From Nitrospinaceae bacterium (GTDB lineage Bacteria; Nitrospinota; Nitrospinia; Nitrospinales; VA-1), in NCBI GenBank assembly GCA_029261475.1, contig JAJDBG010000022.1, positions 1-44,406 of the forward strand: a stretch of 44,406 bases of DNA, given 5' to 3'. The position numbers were made by a program, and so were the translations under genes. Shown here in pieces: positions 1-9,569 of this stretch. The notes below the pieces were generated by a model. It searched no databases. It saw only the letters and a list, made by a program, of their open reading frames with translations, and was not told where the DNA came from. Every line of letters starts with the position of its first letter. Position 1 is the stretch's first letter.

Positions 1-929
1 TTGCCCGATTCCCCGATCTGTTGACCTGCTCGAACGTACTCTCCGCGTTTTACCTTAACTCGGCTCATGTGAAGATAACGCGTCACCACGCCTTTAGAGG
101 GATGGTCGATCTCTATGCAATAACCATTGTTGCGAATATTCCATTGGGTTCTCAAGACCTTGCCTGCAAAACTGGAATAGACAGGCGTGCCGACATCGGC
201 TTTAAAGTCAGATCCCGTGTGCCCTAGCCGTCGCCCTTTGCGCAATTCTCCAGGAAGGGCTGTGATCTCAATATAATCGCGGATGGGTGATTCCTTTCCA
301 ACGATACGCAAGGCAATCTCTACACCATTTTGATCGAAATATGCGCCATACTTCATGTCTTCCGCTTTGTAGAAATTGGCGTGGTATGTTTTGTCGAATA
401 AGGTGCTTTCGTAGGAAAGTTTTAATATTTTCACTGATTCGATATCATCAGGCTTCTCATAAATTAGCGTCAAGCCGTCTCCTTTACGGGGACTGCTGTT
501 GACATCAAAAAACCATGCCATCAGACGAGCTAGCTGTGCGGCTAAAATCCGGCACTCAGTTTGATCCTTCACTTCGTCACAAATCGTGTGGGTGAGTGTG
601 TTGTGGACCTTTGTCTGAAGGAGATGTAAGGATTGGCTTGGGGAGTTTGATGATATTTCGGTGACTTGATTTTCTGTTGGAGCTGGGGATTCGGAAATCA
701 TTTCTTCCAGCGACACTGTTTCTTGATTGGCAATATTGACAATCGTCTCGTTGGGAGCAGAAATTAAAGCCACTTCAACTTGTTCTGCCTGTCCAGGGGA
801 TTCGTAGAAGAAAACAACGCTCCCCAAACCCAGTGACAACAGCAAAGTCAGGTTCAATAACTTGCGTCTAAAATGCTTTTTAGGTGTGTGAATTTTTTGA
901 TCGACCAGAAAGGTTGGCAAATCGTGCAT
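1..929 (-). CDS. M23-family (MepM/LytM-like) peptidoglycan endopeptidase, C-terminus beyond window
   Basis: An open frame runs from an ATG at 929 to the left edge (309 codons) with no stop, so the gene is partial. The product has a basic N-terminus, one membrane anchor (about residues 26-42), a Thr/Ser/Glu-rich spacer, a middle region like that of MepM/YebA (RKGDGLTLIYE, then a YFDQNG strand), and the start of the peptidase domain. Visible zinc-site elements are GHTGSDFKADVGTPV (His and Asp ligands) and RYLHMSRV. The final HxH motif would lie outside the window. Family members cut peptide cross-links in the periplasm during wall growth. It is the last gene in the minus-strand run, 196 bases after the TPR gene, so it may have its own promoter. 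The family call is firm; the substrate is inferred. Confidence 0.88.
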   Translation of the reverse strand, partial: MHDLPTFLVDQKIHTPKKHFRRKLLNLTLLLSLGLGSVVFFYESPGQAEQVEVALISAPNETIVNIANQETVSLEEMISESPAPTENQVTEISSNSPSQSLHLLQTKVHNTLTHTICDEVKDQTECRILAAQLARLMAWFFDVNSSPRKGDGLTLIYEKPDDIESVKILKLSYESTLFDKTYHANFYKAEDMKYGAYFDQNGVEIALRIVGKESPIRDYIEITALPGELRKGRRLGHTGSDFKADVGTPVYSSFAGKVLRTQWNIRNNGYCIEIDHPSKGVVTRYLHMSRVKVKRGEYVRAGQQIGESG

Positions 930-1125
930 ATTGAAAAACCTGAGGAAAATTAAGTGCTGATATAAAACCAATAAAATACGCGCTTTTTCAAAGGAAAAGA
1001 GCACCTAATTTAATGAGTTTTCTTTGAAGTGTGTTTTAAATCAATGAGTTATGATTATCTCAGATCACGAGGGCAAGTGCAAGGGCTAATGTGATTGTTC
1101 CCTGTTTTGATGCTGAAATTTTCTG

Positions 1126-2904
1126 TTACTTGGCTTTTTTATTGCTCAATAACTGGCGAATTTTTTCGGCACCTTCCTGCAATGGGTCTAGCATCAACGA
1201 ACGTTTGAAAAAAGCTTCTCCTTCTCGAAATTTTTGTAGCTTGAAATAATGCAAAACGCCTAAATTGCGAAAAGCCGTAGCCGATTTTGGGTTTATCTCG
1301 ACGGCTTGTCTTAGAGATTGGTTGGCTAGCTCAAGATGTCCCAATTCCAGATAGATTTCTCCCAGGCGGGCATGTGTTTCCGGGAACGAAGGTTCTAGCT
1401 CGCGTGCTCGCAAGAAGAGCTGAAGCGCATCTTCTTTTCTTCCTTTTTGGTAATACAAATCTCCAAGGTTGTAGTTTGCAAAAAATATATTCGGGTTGAT
1501 CGTTAAAGCACGTTCGTAATAAACAATGGATTCGTCCCAACGTCTTTCCGTTGAATAGCCGCGGGCGAGGTTCACAATGGGCCTGAGCAGGCGAGGCGAT
1601 TTCTTCGTCGCATCACTCCACAATCGAGACTCGCTGGACCAGACGGTGCTTCGTTTCAGGGTGACTGCGCCGAGAATCAATAGTATCAACGCACTCAAAA
1701 AAACATAACGTCGATAGTTCCAAATACTTTTTCCCTGCGCGATGACCTTGCAAAAAAGGAAGGAGGACATGAAACAAAATCCAAATGAGGACAGGTAGAC
1801 TCGGTGCTCGGCCGCTAAATCGTGCAAGGTTATGATTGAAGACGATGGAGAAATGACGATCAACAGCCAGGCGAGGCAGAACAGATAAACAGAATGGCCT
1901 TTGGAAAATTGGCGATAGGCTAAAACTATCAAAATAGCAATGATTGCCCCTGCACCCCAAAATGCGGGATCTGTGAACGATGTCGTTATGGGGATGTCGG
2001 GATCGACATTCAGATTGAAAGGAAATAGGGCGAGTCGAAAATAATAAAAAATCAAAACCGAAGGTTGCGATAGCATGTAGTTTTTTCGGCCTATCGCTTC
2101 TCCCGCGTCAGAATAGCCGATGAGAAATGCTTCGTCTGAAAATAGTTTCCAGAACAATATGCCCAAAAATAAAATAGCAATGGTTCCAATTAAAACGCGC
2201 CATTTTTTAATCAGACGAAAAAAAACGGCTTCTCGTTCCAAACAGCAGGCGTAATAAATCAGGATCATGCAAGGTAGAGTGATGATGGTTTGCTTGAATC
2301 CCGCGCCAATAAAAAAACACAATACGATTCCCAGAGAAGCAATAAGTTTTTGGATTTTTTGCCAATGCGCTTTGTGCTCTATCAGATTTTGAAATATCAA
2401 AAAGGCAGATAGATAAAAGAATCCGGCGATCATCCCCGCCCGACTCATGATCATGATGACGGACTCGGTTTGCAGGGGATGGACCAAAAATAATAAGGCC
2501 GTAAATAAGGCGCAGGCGTTTCGCCAAGGCTTATTTTCACCGAGCAGTTGAAAGGCTTTGCATAATTTCAGGCTGATAAAATAAATTAGTAGCGAATTGA
2601 GAATATGAACCGCCAGATTCAATAGGCGAAATCCAAACGGGTCGAATCCACCCCACTGAACATTGAGGGCGAGAGAACTCATCAAGAATGCCCGCCGAGT
2701 GTATTCCTTCCAAAGGTAATCAAAGGATAATAAAAACTCGGGTTCGTTCAGGAGTGGATTGTTGGGGATGTAACGAATGCTATCGAATTGGAACGGATAG
2801 CTCAGGCAATGGGCATACAGCAAAACACCGACGATAACGATCATCAGGCAAGGGAGCGTGTGGTTGAATTTACTCCAAAAGGAATTTTCGTTGTCGCTTG
2901 TCAT
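1126..2904 (-). CDS. TMTC-like multi-pass membrane protein with C-terminal TPRs (paralogue 1)
   Basis: 592 residues: about ten hydrophobic segments over residues 1-430, then TPR repeats from about 445 to 575 (for example ANYNLGDLYYQKGRKEDAL). The membrane part has TMTC/DUF1736-type features: a first-loop acidic site, FDPFGFRLLNLAVHILNSLL after the second loop, LALFPFNLNVDPDIP, and the AAEHRVYLSSFGF block. TMTC proteins are GT-C-fold transferases, and the eukaryotic ones O-mannosylate proteins. A transferase role here is inferred only. The first-loop pair reads D41-S42 where the two neighbouring paralogues have Asp-Asp, so this copy may be inactive or altered. The ATG overlaps the stop of the upstream gene (ATGA at 2901-2904), which implies translational coupling. 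Confidence 0.85.
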   Translation of the reverse strand: MTSDNENSFWSKFNHTLPCLMIVIVGVLLYAHCLSYPFQFDSIRYIPNNPLLNEPEFLLSFDYLWKEYTRRAFLMSSLALNVQWGGFDPFGFRLLNLAVHILNSLLIYFISLKLCKAFQLLGENKPWRNACALFTALLFLVHPLQTESVIMIMSRAGMIAGFFYLSAFLIFQNLIEHKAHWQKIQKLIASLGIVLCFFIGAGFKQTIITLPCMILIYYACCLEREAVFFRLIKKWRVLIGTIAILFLGILFWKLFSDEAFLIGYSDAGEAIGRKNYMLSQPSVLIFYYFRLALFPFNLNVDPDIPITTSFTDPAFWGAGAIIAILIVLAYRQFSKGHSVYLFCLAWLLIVISPSSSIITLHDLAAEHRVYLSSFGFCFMSSFLFCKVIAQGKSIWNYRRYVFLSALILLILGAVTLKRSTVWSSESRLWSDATKKSPRLLRPIVNLARGYSTERRWDESIVYYERALTINPNIFFANYNLGDLYYQKGRKEDALQLFLRARELEPSFPETHARLGEIYLELGHLELANQSLRQAVEINPKSATAFRNLGVLHYFKLQKFREGEAFFKRSLMLDPLQEGAEKIRQLLSNKKAK

Positions 2905-4841
2905 TGTGCCTTGCTGGTAGCAGAAGGTTCTTTCCCGGGTTTCATTTTTTGGTACAGCTCTCGAAGTTGCGCGAGGCGAGGGCTTTGAGGACGCATTTCT
3001 TCCAAACGCTTTAAATGAACGAGAGCTTTTTCTGGGCGGCCAGTTACCAGATACAAGCTGGCCAGATTGCCGTGAACTTCAGGATATTTTTCTTCTTCTT
3101 GCAGAGCTAGCAAAAATTCTCTTTCGGCGAGAGCGTAGTCTTTCAGGTTCCAAAAGATGACACCTATATTATTGCGAGCTTCAACATGCTTTGGATTTCT
3201 ACGAGCCAGAATGCGGTATTGCAAAATAGCGTTGTCGTAATTTTTTATTTCCCGATAAGCATTGCCGAGTTGAAAACGATAACCCTCATTGTTCGGTTTT
3301 AATCCCACTGCTTTAACGAGAAGAGGGATGGCTTCATTAGGTTGCCCTGATTGCAAGCGAACCAGACCAGCATTATAAAAAACCTCAGGCCTTTCCGATC
3401 CCAATTCCAAAGCACGATCAAAATAAGGGAGTGCTTCGTTGGTTTTTTTCTGCCGCACCAGTATATGCCCTAGATTGATGTAGGCGTTAGAATACAGTGG
3501 ATCTAGTTTGACGACAGCTTCAAGCTCGTTCTTTGCCAGGTCCAGTCGGTTTTCTGCCAGATAAGCGGTTGCCAGGTTATTTCGTACTAAAGGTTTTCGT
3601 GGTGATTTTAGAGCGGTATCTTCCCACAATATAACCCTGCTTCGAAAATCAAGGCTTCGAGCAATTGTCAGAGATGAGAATAGAGCCAGAACAATCACCC
3701 CCATTCCCACTCCCCAGCGCATTTTAGGTGTCATGTTGAAAGCCGCCCAGACAATAAAGAGTTCTACACCAAAGCTCGACAAATAGGCTCGGTGTTCAAC
3801 GGCGATCTGATTCAAAGGGACGATGCTGGATGTCGGTAGAATGGCAAGCAAGGCCCAGAGTGCAGAGAATTTAGCCAATCGCGAGGATTGGAAATAAAAC
3901 ACCAGTCCCAGGGTCAATGCGGTTATAACGGCGGCAATGCAGGCCGGGTCAGAAAAATTCTCTACCAGAACCATGTCTGGTTCAAAATTCAAATTGATAG
4001 GGAATAGTAGCTTGTTCAGGTAATAGGAAATCCAGACCTTTATTTGTGTGAAAAAATAAAACCAGCGGTTGAGTTCTGCCGAGGCAGGGTCGGCTGTTGC
4101 TGTGAGTATTGCCCCTTGGCGAACATAGCGGAGTGCCAGGTATCCACAAAAGAAGATGCCGGCATAGAGGAGCGGTGCGAATAATTTTTTTCGATCTTCT
4201 GCATTGGTTTTCAGCCAAAGGTAACACCCTGCGAGTAAGGGAAGGGTCAATACAATTTCTTTTGCTCCAAGGCCCAGGAAAAAACACAGAATCATCGTCA
4301 CAAAATATCCTGCTTCTTTCAACGGTCCCCTCTGCTCTTTTTTAAAATAAAGAATAATCGCGTAAAAGGTCAGCAGGTAGAAAAACGAAGCGAGCAGTGA
4401 AGAGCGGCTAGAAAGATAGATCACAGGCTCTACAGCAATAGGATTGACCGTGTGCAAAGCGGCTGATAGTAATGGGAGATTTTTCAAACGCGATTGTTTT
4501 TCTTTGCGCTCCAACTGTATCAACTCAAGGGCAATGCAGTAAAAAACAATTCCAGAAAAAAGATGGAGGGTGGTGTTGACCAGGTGATAACCGAAAACAG
4601 ATTGCCCGCCCAATTCGTAGTTGATGGCAAAGCTTAAAAGAAGTACGGAGCGGTTGAAGATATTTTCTATACCCACCAAAGTTTGAAATTGTGACAGATC
4701 CTTTATGTATTGATTTTCTACGATGGCGTGAAGATCATCGTAAAGAAATGGCGACTGAAGTCCTGCAAAGAAAACAAGCGACGCTAGAAATGAAAGCGAT
4801 AAGACTGCGCCCAAATGTCGTTTGTGAGGTGACAAAAACAT
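2901..4841 (-). CDS. TMTC-like multi-pass membrane protein with C-terminal TPRs (paralogue 2)
   Basis: 646 residues, homologous to both flanking genes. The first loop carries the acidic pair D35-D36 (FLYDDLHAI), the position of the GT-C catalytic Asp-Asp/Glu motif. Further family blocks are FGYHLVNTTLHLFSGIVFY, LLFPINLNFEPDMV and QIAVEHRAYLSSFG. TPR units fill residues 420 to 630 (NNLATAYLAENRLDLAKNEL and later copies), and the tail is basic and Ser/Lys-rich. The membrane domain probably sits in the inner membrane, with the TPRs possibly docking a partner. It lies in the middle of a three-gene unit: a four-base overlap with the downstream paralogue and a 79-base gap after the upstream one. 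A glycosyltransferase role is plausible, but donor and acceptor cannot be read from the sequence. Confidence 0.86.
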   Translation of the reverse strand: MFLSPHKRHLGAVLSLSFLASLVFFAGLQSPFLYDDLHAIVENQYIKDLSQFQTLVGIENIFNRSVLLLSFAINYELGGQSVFGYHLVNTTLHLFSGIVFYCIALELIQLERKEKQSRLKNLPLLSAALHTVNPIAVEPVIYLSSRSSLLASFFYLLTFYAIILYFKKEQRGPLKEAGYFVTMILCFFLGLGAKEIVLTLPLLAGCYLWLKTNAEDRKKLFAPLLYAGIFFCGYLALRYVRQGAILTATADPASAELNRWFYFFTQIKVWISYYLNKLLFPINLNFEPDMVLVENFSDPACIAAVITALTLGLVFYFQSSRLAKFSALWALLAILPTSSIVPLNQIAVEHRAYLSSFGVELFIVWAAFNMTPKMRWGVGMGVIVLALFSSLTIARSLDFRSRVILWEDTALKSPRKPLVRNNLATAYLAENRLDLAKNELEAVVKLDPLYSNAYINLGHILVRQKKTNEALPYFDRALELGSERPEVFYNAGLVRLQSGQPNEAIPLLVKAVGLKPNNEGYRFQLGNAYREIKNYDNAILQYRILARRNPKHVEARNNIGVIFWNLKDYALAEREFLLALQEEEKYPEVHGNLASLYLVTGRPEKALVHLKRLEEMRPQSPRLAQLRELYQKMKPGKEPSATSKAQ

Positions 4842-4920
4842 CGTTAAGAAAGCTTTCTGAGAATTGCGTGTTTTGTGGTTCTAATGAAAAAATGGATTTT
4901 AATTTTTTGTTGCCCCAACT

Positions 4921-6768
4921 TCATTGCGACCGGATGGCACGTAAAATTCCCTTCTGGGCAAGTGCAAAATTGGGATTCAATTCCAGGGCCTTGCGAAAGG
5001 CTTGCTCCGCTTCGACGGGACGCTTTGTGGCCAGGTAGGCCATCCCCAAGTTGTACTGTGCCTGAAATAAGGATGGATCATGTTGCAAAGCAATTTCAAA
5101 TTCGGTGATGGCTTGAGAAAATCGACCCGTCTTGCCAAAAATTTCACCCCGGTTCAGTCGTGCGAGAGGATAGTCTGCGCCGGGGAATCTTTTGTTGCGC
5201 CATTCTAGAGCGCGGTCAAAAAAACTTAATGCTTTATCAAAGTGGCCTTTTTGATTATGAACCGAGCCTAGGCCCAAAGCCGATTGAAAATCTCTTGGAT
5301 TGATTTGGAGTGCGGCTTCATACTCCCTTTGCGCTTCCTCCAGGCGACCCAAATCCAAATACAAGTTTGCAATATTATAATGTGGCTCGGCAATGTTCCA
5401 GTCCTTCCTGTGATTTGTCAGGGAAAGATTTTTAACCGCCAGAGTCAAATGTTTTTCTGCCAACAACAAGTTCCCGTCTTCGTAATAGGATCGGCCCAGA
5501 TTATTATGAGGTCTGGGAGAATGGGGATTCTTGATGGACGCATCTTGCCACAAATGAATTTCGCTAGACCAGACCTGATTTCTTTGTGTGGTCAGAGTCG
5601 ACATCCAAAGCAATAGAATTAAAAAAAACATGATTTTGCGCTTTGGCAAAAAACGTTGCGTTGCCCAGCCACCGAGAAGGCAGAGGCCCAGTGTCATTGG
5701 TAAATAAGTTCGGTGCTCTACAGCTAAATCATTCAATGGAATAAAACTGGAAGTGGGGGCCAGTGTGATAATAAACCAGACCGTCGCGCTCCGTGTCCAA
5801 ATATTTCCCCATTTCCAAACCGCAAAACAGGCCCCCGCAAAGAACAGGATGGATAAGGCAATTGCGGGATCGTTGTTAATTTTTGTGAGAGGAAAACCAG
5901 GGTCAACGTTGAGATTGAAAGGGAATAAAAAGAGTTTCAGGTAGTATAAAACAATCACTTTCGCTTGACTCAACAAATAGGAATGCCTGCCGTAAAAATC
6001 CATCCCATGGTCGCGTGGGCTATAAATCCATTCCGGGAAAAAAATGAGGGGAATCGTGCATAGCAGGATGAAAATGCCGCAAATCCAATACATTTTAGGT
6101 CTAAGGGCTTGCTTCGTCCAATGTGGAAATTGGCGGGGCCCAATGATAAAGAGAAAGGCCAGTAAAAGAATGAGCGGCAAGGTTGCTGAGATCAATTTCG
6201 AAGCCAGTCCCAAATAAAAGATGATTGCGAGGCCTCCAAAGCCAGCAATCAGGCGAGCCGGGTTTCTGAAAATTGAAGGGAACGAAAAAATGTAAGTGAA
6301 TGCATACAGGGCAGACAAATAAAAAAATGTGGCGAGAAGTGAAGAACGTGATGAAATATAAGAGACTGCGTCGACGTTTAGAGGATGGATAGAAAATAAT
6401 ATTGCCGTAATGAATGGAATTGAAGATCCATCTTTTGTTCCAGAGCATACAAATTTGCGAATCCTTTTTAGAATGAAAAAAACCAAAAGAGAAATTGCGC
6501 AGTGAAGAAATAGATTGATGCTGTGGAAACCGAAAGTGTTGTCAGATGAAAGTTGATTGTTTATAGCAAATGAAAACAACAAAGTGGGGCGATTGCCCAA
6601 GGCTCCCCATTCCACGTTTTTACCGAATGCATGGGTATCGGCAAGCCAGGGTTTGTGTAACAGTTCCTTGTCGTCGAATTGGAACTCGCCTTTGAGCGAA
6701 TTAAAATAACAAAGAAGCGTTATCAGAATAATTATAAAAATTTGTCGGATCATTGTTTTGAAGGGCAA
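4921..6768 (-). CDS. TMTC-like multi-pass membrane protein with C-terminal TPRs (paralogue 3, first gene of operon)
   Basis: 615 residues. The first periplasmic loop has D32-D33 (FQFDDKELL), retaining the acidic pair of GT-C enzymes. Other family blocks are FGFHSINLFLHCAISLLVF, SYISSRSSLLATFFYLSAL, LFLFPFNLNVDPGFP and DLAVEHRTYLPMTLG. TPRs occupy about residues 410-610 (NNLGRSYYEDGNLLLAEKHL and four or so further units). It is the promoter-proximal gene of the minus-strand trio and diverges from the sigma-54 activator gene at 7128. A TATAAT-like element lies 24-29 bases before the ATG. No clear Shine-Dalgarno is seen. Membrane topology and family are well supported; enzymatic activity is not shown. 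Confidence 0.86.
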   Translation of the reverse strand: MPFKTMIRQIFIIILITLLCYFNSLKGEFQFDDKELLHKPWLADTHAFGKNVEWGALGNRPTLLFSFAINNQLSSDNTFGFHSINLFLHCAISLLVFFILKRIRKFVCSGTKDGSSIPFITAILFSIHPLNVDAVSYISSRSSLLATFFYLSALYAFTYIFSFPSIFRNPARLIAGFGGLAIIFYLGLASKLISATLPLILLLAFLFIIGPRQFPHWTKQALRPKMYWICGIFILLCTIPLIFFPEWIYSPRDHGMDFYGRHSYLLSQAKVIVLYYLKLFLFPFNLNVDPGFPLTKINNDPAIALSILFFAGACFAVWKWGNIWTRSATVWFIITLAPTSSFIPLNDLAVEHRTYLPMTLGLCLLGGWATQRFLPKRKIMFFLILLLWMSTLTTQRNQVWSSEIHLWQDASIKNPHSPRPHNNLGRSYYEDGNLLLAEKHLTLAVKNLSLTNHRKDWNIAEPHYNIANLYLDLGRLEEAQREYEAALQINPRDFQSALGLGSVHNQKGHFDKALSFFDRALEWRNKRFPGADYPLARLNRGEIFGKTGRFSQAITEFEIALQHDPSLFQAQYNLGMAYLATKRPVEAEQAFRKALELNPNFALAQKGILRAIRSQ

Positions 6769-7127
6769 AACATAAAAACCTTTTATGGCTAATTATAAGT
6801 CAGAGAATTTTACCTCTTTGAGATGTCTATCATTCTGACATTTAAACAACTAAACTTAAAAATATTATTTAATTTTATCAGACAAAATAGGTTTTATGTC
6901 GGTTCGGTGTAATCAGCGACAGGTTTGTGTTTATTTTGTCTTGTCCCGTCTTGTTTATTAATTATTTTTAATGAAAAGGGGTGCATTCTGATAGTTTGTA
7001 GGATTTTTTTTTATTTAGGTTGATTTTTGAACAAAGGTTTATTTTTTTAATGTTTTTAAGCTATAATATGGCTACGGTTTGAAATTTTATAGATAATTTT
7101 TGCCCAATTTTGGGTATTGGATGATTA
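6769..7127. promoter_or_regulatory. 359-base AT-rich divergent promoter region
   Basis: No gene is seen here. The stretch is very AT-rich, with several T runs. On the minus strand a TATAAT sits at 6792-6797, placed to serve the TPR operon starting at 6768. On the plus strand a TATAAT sits at 7062-7067, upstream of the activator gene at 7128. Neither has a convincing -35 hexamer at 16-18 bases. I searched for a GG-N10-GC sigma-54 element on both strands and saw none. The -10 calls are motif matches only. Confidence 0.4.
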
Positions 7128-8630
7128 ATGAGGCATATAGATAGTCAGGCAAATATTCAAGCGGTTCGGAAAATTTCTTCATTGTTCAATGTAACCTCTT
7201 TGGAGATTGACGAGCTTTTAGGAACAGTCATTTATACGGCAGGAGAAATAGTCGGTGCGTGTAATACCTCTTTGCTGTTGATTCGTGATGGGAAAAAAAA
7301 GACTCTCCAATTTTATCAGGCATCTGGAGATAACAAGGGAAAGCTTGCTGATTTTGAGATACCTCCCAAAACGGGGATCAGTGGTTTGGTCGTTGAGTCG
7401 GGTAAGACCATAATCTCAAATGATGTTCAGAACGACCCACGATGGTACCGCGAGGTCAGCGAAAAAGTAAAACTTCAGGTCAAGTCCATTGCCTGCCTCC
7501 CCTTGATCGTTGAAGAGGAGGTCATTGGTGTTGTTCAATTTCTGGACAAAATTGATGACAGCCCATACAGCGAGCAGGATGCCAAAGTTCTCGAGAGGTT
7601 TTCAATATTGATTGCGAAGTTTTTTCAAATTACAAAAACCCGCGAAGTTTTGGGTGAGGAATTTGATCGGCTTCGAGATAAATATTTGCAACGTTATTTG
7701 ATTGTTGGTGAAAGCGAGCCAATACGAAATTGTATTCGTCTGGCTGAGAAAGTAGCTCCTGCAAAAGCGGCGATATTGATCACTGGAGAAAGTGGAACGG
7801 GAAAGGAATTGTTTGCTCATCTCGTTCACGATCAAAGTCCACGACAAAACAAGCCTTTTGTTTCAGTCAGTTGTGGTGCTCTCCCAGCGTCCATTCTGGA
7901 GCGTGAGCTTTTTGGACATGAGCGGGGGGCTTTTACCGGGGCCGACAGCAGAAAGATAGGTTTGTTCGAGGCGGCAGATACGGGCACTCTTTTTCTCGAT
8001 GAAATTGGAGAAATGCCTATAGACATGCAGGTCAAACTGCTCCGCGTTCTTCAGGAGGAATCTTTCATTCGATTGGGTGGCACCGAGAATATCAAGGTGG
8101 ATGTTCGCATCATCACCGCGACCAATCGCGATCTTGAGAAAATGACGCAAGAGGGAGATTTCAGGCAGGACTTATTTTACAGAATCAATGTCATCAATAT
8201 GAAGCTTCCATCGCTTCGAGAGAGAAAAGAAGATATTCCCGATCTGGTTTCTTATTTTATTAAAAAACATGCTACTGAGACAAATCCTACAAAAAAATAC
8301 AACAAAAGTCTCATCACGCATTTAATGAGTTACTCGTGGCCGGGGAATATTCGCGAATTGGAGAATTCCATCGAACGGGCTATCGTATTGTGCGAGCAGG
8401 ATGAATTGACGGTTGATTTATTTCCTCTGGAAGGCACTCAGGCTCCTGTGGAAATCAATGTCGGTTCCACTTTGAAGGATGCAAGTGATGCTTTCCGCAG
8501 GACATTCATAAAGAATACTTTGAAGACCACTCGTGGTAGCCGTACCAAAGCCGCACAGATTTTGGATATCCAACGTTCCTACCTGTCCCGCCTTCTCAAG
8601 GAACTCAATATCCGCGACGAAAAAATTTAG
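7128..8630 (+). CDS. Sigma-54-dependent transcriptional activator (GAF, AAA+, Fis-type HTH)
   Basis: 500 residues with three parts. An N-terminal GAF sensor spans about residues 20-165 (GISGLVVESGKTIISNDV, then PLIVEEEVIGVVQFLD). The AAA+ domain runs from about 185 to 420, with Walker A GESGTGKE near 220, the sigma-54 contact loop GAFTGA near 267 and Walker B LFLDEIGEMP near 290. A C-terminal Fis-type helix-turn-helix covers about 465-495 (AAQILDIQRSYLSRLL). It opens sigma-54 promoters using ATP, and the GAF domain is expected to sense a small ligand or redox signal. There is no receiver domain and no adjacent kinase. It diverges from the TMTC-like operon. The pilin promoter at 25930 is a possible target only by class. 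The gene starts at ATG 7128 because the upstream ATG at 7121 hits a stop after seven codons. Confidence 0.95.
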   Translation: MRHIDSQANIQAVRKISSLFNVTSLEIDELLGTVIYTAGEIVGACNTSLLLIRDGKKKTLQFYQASGDNKGKLADFEIPPKTGISGLVVESGKTIISNDVQNDPRWYREVSEKVKLQVKSIACLPLIVEEEVIGVVQFLDKIDDSPYSEQDAKVLERFSILIAKFFQITKTREVLGEEFDRLRDKYLQRYLIVGESEPIRNCIRLAEKVAPAKAAILITGESGTGKELFAHLVHDQSPRQNKPFVSVSCGALPASILERELFGHERGAFTGADSRKIGLFEAADTGTLFLDEIGEMPIDMQVKLLRVLQEESFIRLGGTENIKVDVRIITATNRDLEKMTQEGDFRQDLFYRINVINMKLPSLRERKEDIPDLVSYFIKKHATETNPTKKYNKSLITHLMSYSWPGNIRELENSIERAIVLCEQDELTVDLFPLEGTQAPVEINVGSTLKDASDAFRRTFIKNTLKTTRGSRTKAAQILDIQRSYLSRLLKELNIRDEKI

Positions 8631-8661
8631 GTATCTTTCCTCGAAATGAAGCAAGAAATCA

Positions 8662-8699
8662 TTGACAAATTTGCGTGGGCCTTTTAACGTAGGCCCATG
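8662..8699 (+). promoter_or_regulatory. Candidate folD promoter and start-codon hairpin
   Basis: A perfect TTGACA lies at 8662-8667, with TAACGT 17 bases on (8685-8690, weak -10). This would place the transcript start almost on the ATG at 8697. The same stretch holds an inverted repeat, 8674-8681 against 8692-8699, with one G-U pair and a 10-base loop; its right arm contains the ATG. No Shine-Dalgarno is visible. The two readings exclude each other: either the mRNA is nearly leaderless, or it starts upstream and the start codon sits in a stem. Confidence 0.4.
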
Positions 8700-9548
8700 C
8701 AAATCATCGACGGAAAAAAAGTTTCAGCAGAAATCATCGAACAAATAAAAATCGAAACCGAAGATCTAAAGCAATCCTCTGGCAAAACGCCGGGACTCGC
8801 TGTGGTGCTGGTCGGAGAAGACCCTGCATCGGCTGTTTATGTTCGTAATAAGGGAAGAGCCTGCGAGCGAGCGGGTTTCAGCTCTTTTGAGCACCGCTTG
8901 CCCGGTGACACTCCCGAGACCGATTTATTGGCACTGGTCAAAAAATTGAATGAGGATTCGGAGGTCAACGGCATCCTTGTGCAATTGCCCCTTCCAGAAG
9001 GTATGGATTCCCAAAAAGTTCTAGAAGCGATTGACCCAGCAAAGGACGTAGACGGGTTTCACCCTGTGAACGTGGGTGGTCTGGCTTCGGGGATTTCAGA
9101 TTTAGCACCCTGCACACCTGCGGGCATCATGGAATTATTAGATCACTACCAAATTCCTATCGAAGGTCAGGACGTGGTTGTTCTGGGAAGAAGCAATATT
9201 GTCGGCAAGCCGGCTGCATTGCTACTGTTAAAAAGAAATGCGACCGTTACGATTTGTCATTCCCGTACAAAAAATTTGAAAGATATCACAGCACGTGCAG
9301 ATATCCTCGTTTCCGCTATTGGCAGAGCGGGTTCTGTTACCGCCGACATGGTCAAGGAGGGTGCTACCGTGATAGACGTGGGCATCAACCGGGGGGTGGA
9401 TGGCAAATTGACAGGAGATGTCGATTTCGAGGCGGTTTCACCCAAAACTTCCTATATCACTCCCGTTCCAGGCGGAGTGGGTCCTATGACAATTGCTTTG
9501 CTGATGAAAAATACTCTGACCGCATTCAGAAAGCAAAACGGCCTGTAG
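8697..9548 (+). CDS. folD: Bifunctional methylenetetrahydrofolate dehydrogenase / methenyltetrahydrofolate cyclohydrolase FolD
   Basis: 283 residues, the normal FolD length. It interconverts 5,10-methylene-THF and 10-formyl-THF in the cytoplasm, supplying one-carbon units for purine and formyl-Met synthesis. Diagnostic motifs are the YxxxK catalytic pair (Y48, K52 in YVRNKGRACERAG), AIDPAKDVDGFHPVNVG, PCTPAGIMELL, the Rossmann segment VVVLGRSNIVGKPAALL and the C-terminal TPVPGGVGPMTIALLM. xseA follows 21 bases after the stop and has its own good ribosome site, so the two are probably cotranscribed. Purine genes purB and purC lie a few kilobases away. Confidence 0.97.
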   Translation: MQIIDGKKVSAEIIEQIKIETEDLKQSSGKTPGLAVVLVGEDPASAVYVRNKGRACERAGFSSFEHRLPGDTPETDLLALVKKLNEDSEVNGILVQLPLPEGMDSQKVLEAIDPAKDVDGFHPVNVGGLASGISDLAPCTPAGIMELLDHYQIPIEGQDVVVLGRSNIVGKPAALLLLKRNATVTICHSRTKNLKDITARADILVSAIGRAGSVTADMVKEGATVIDVGINRGVDGKLTGDVDFEAVSPKTSYITPVPGGVGPMTIALLMKNTLTAFRKQNGL

Positions 9549-9569
9549 TTCGGGCGGAGAAGGTTTCGC

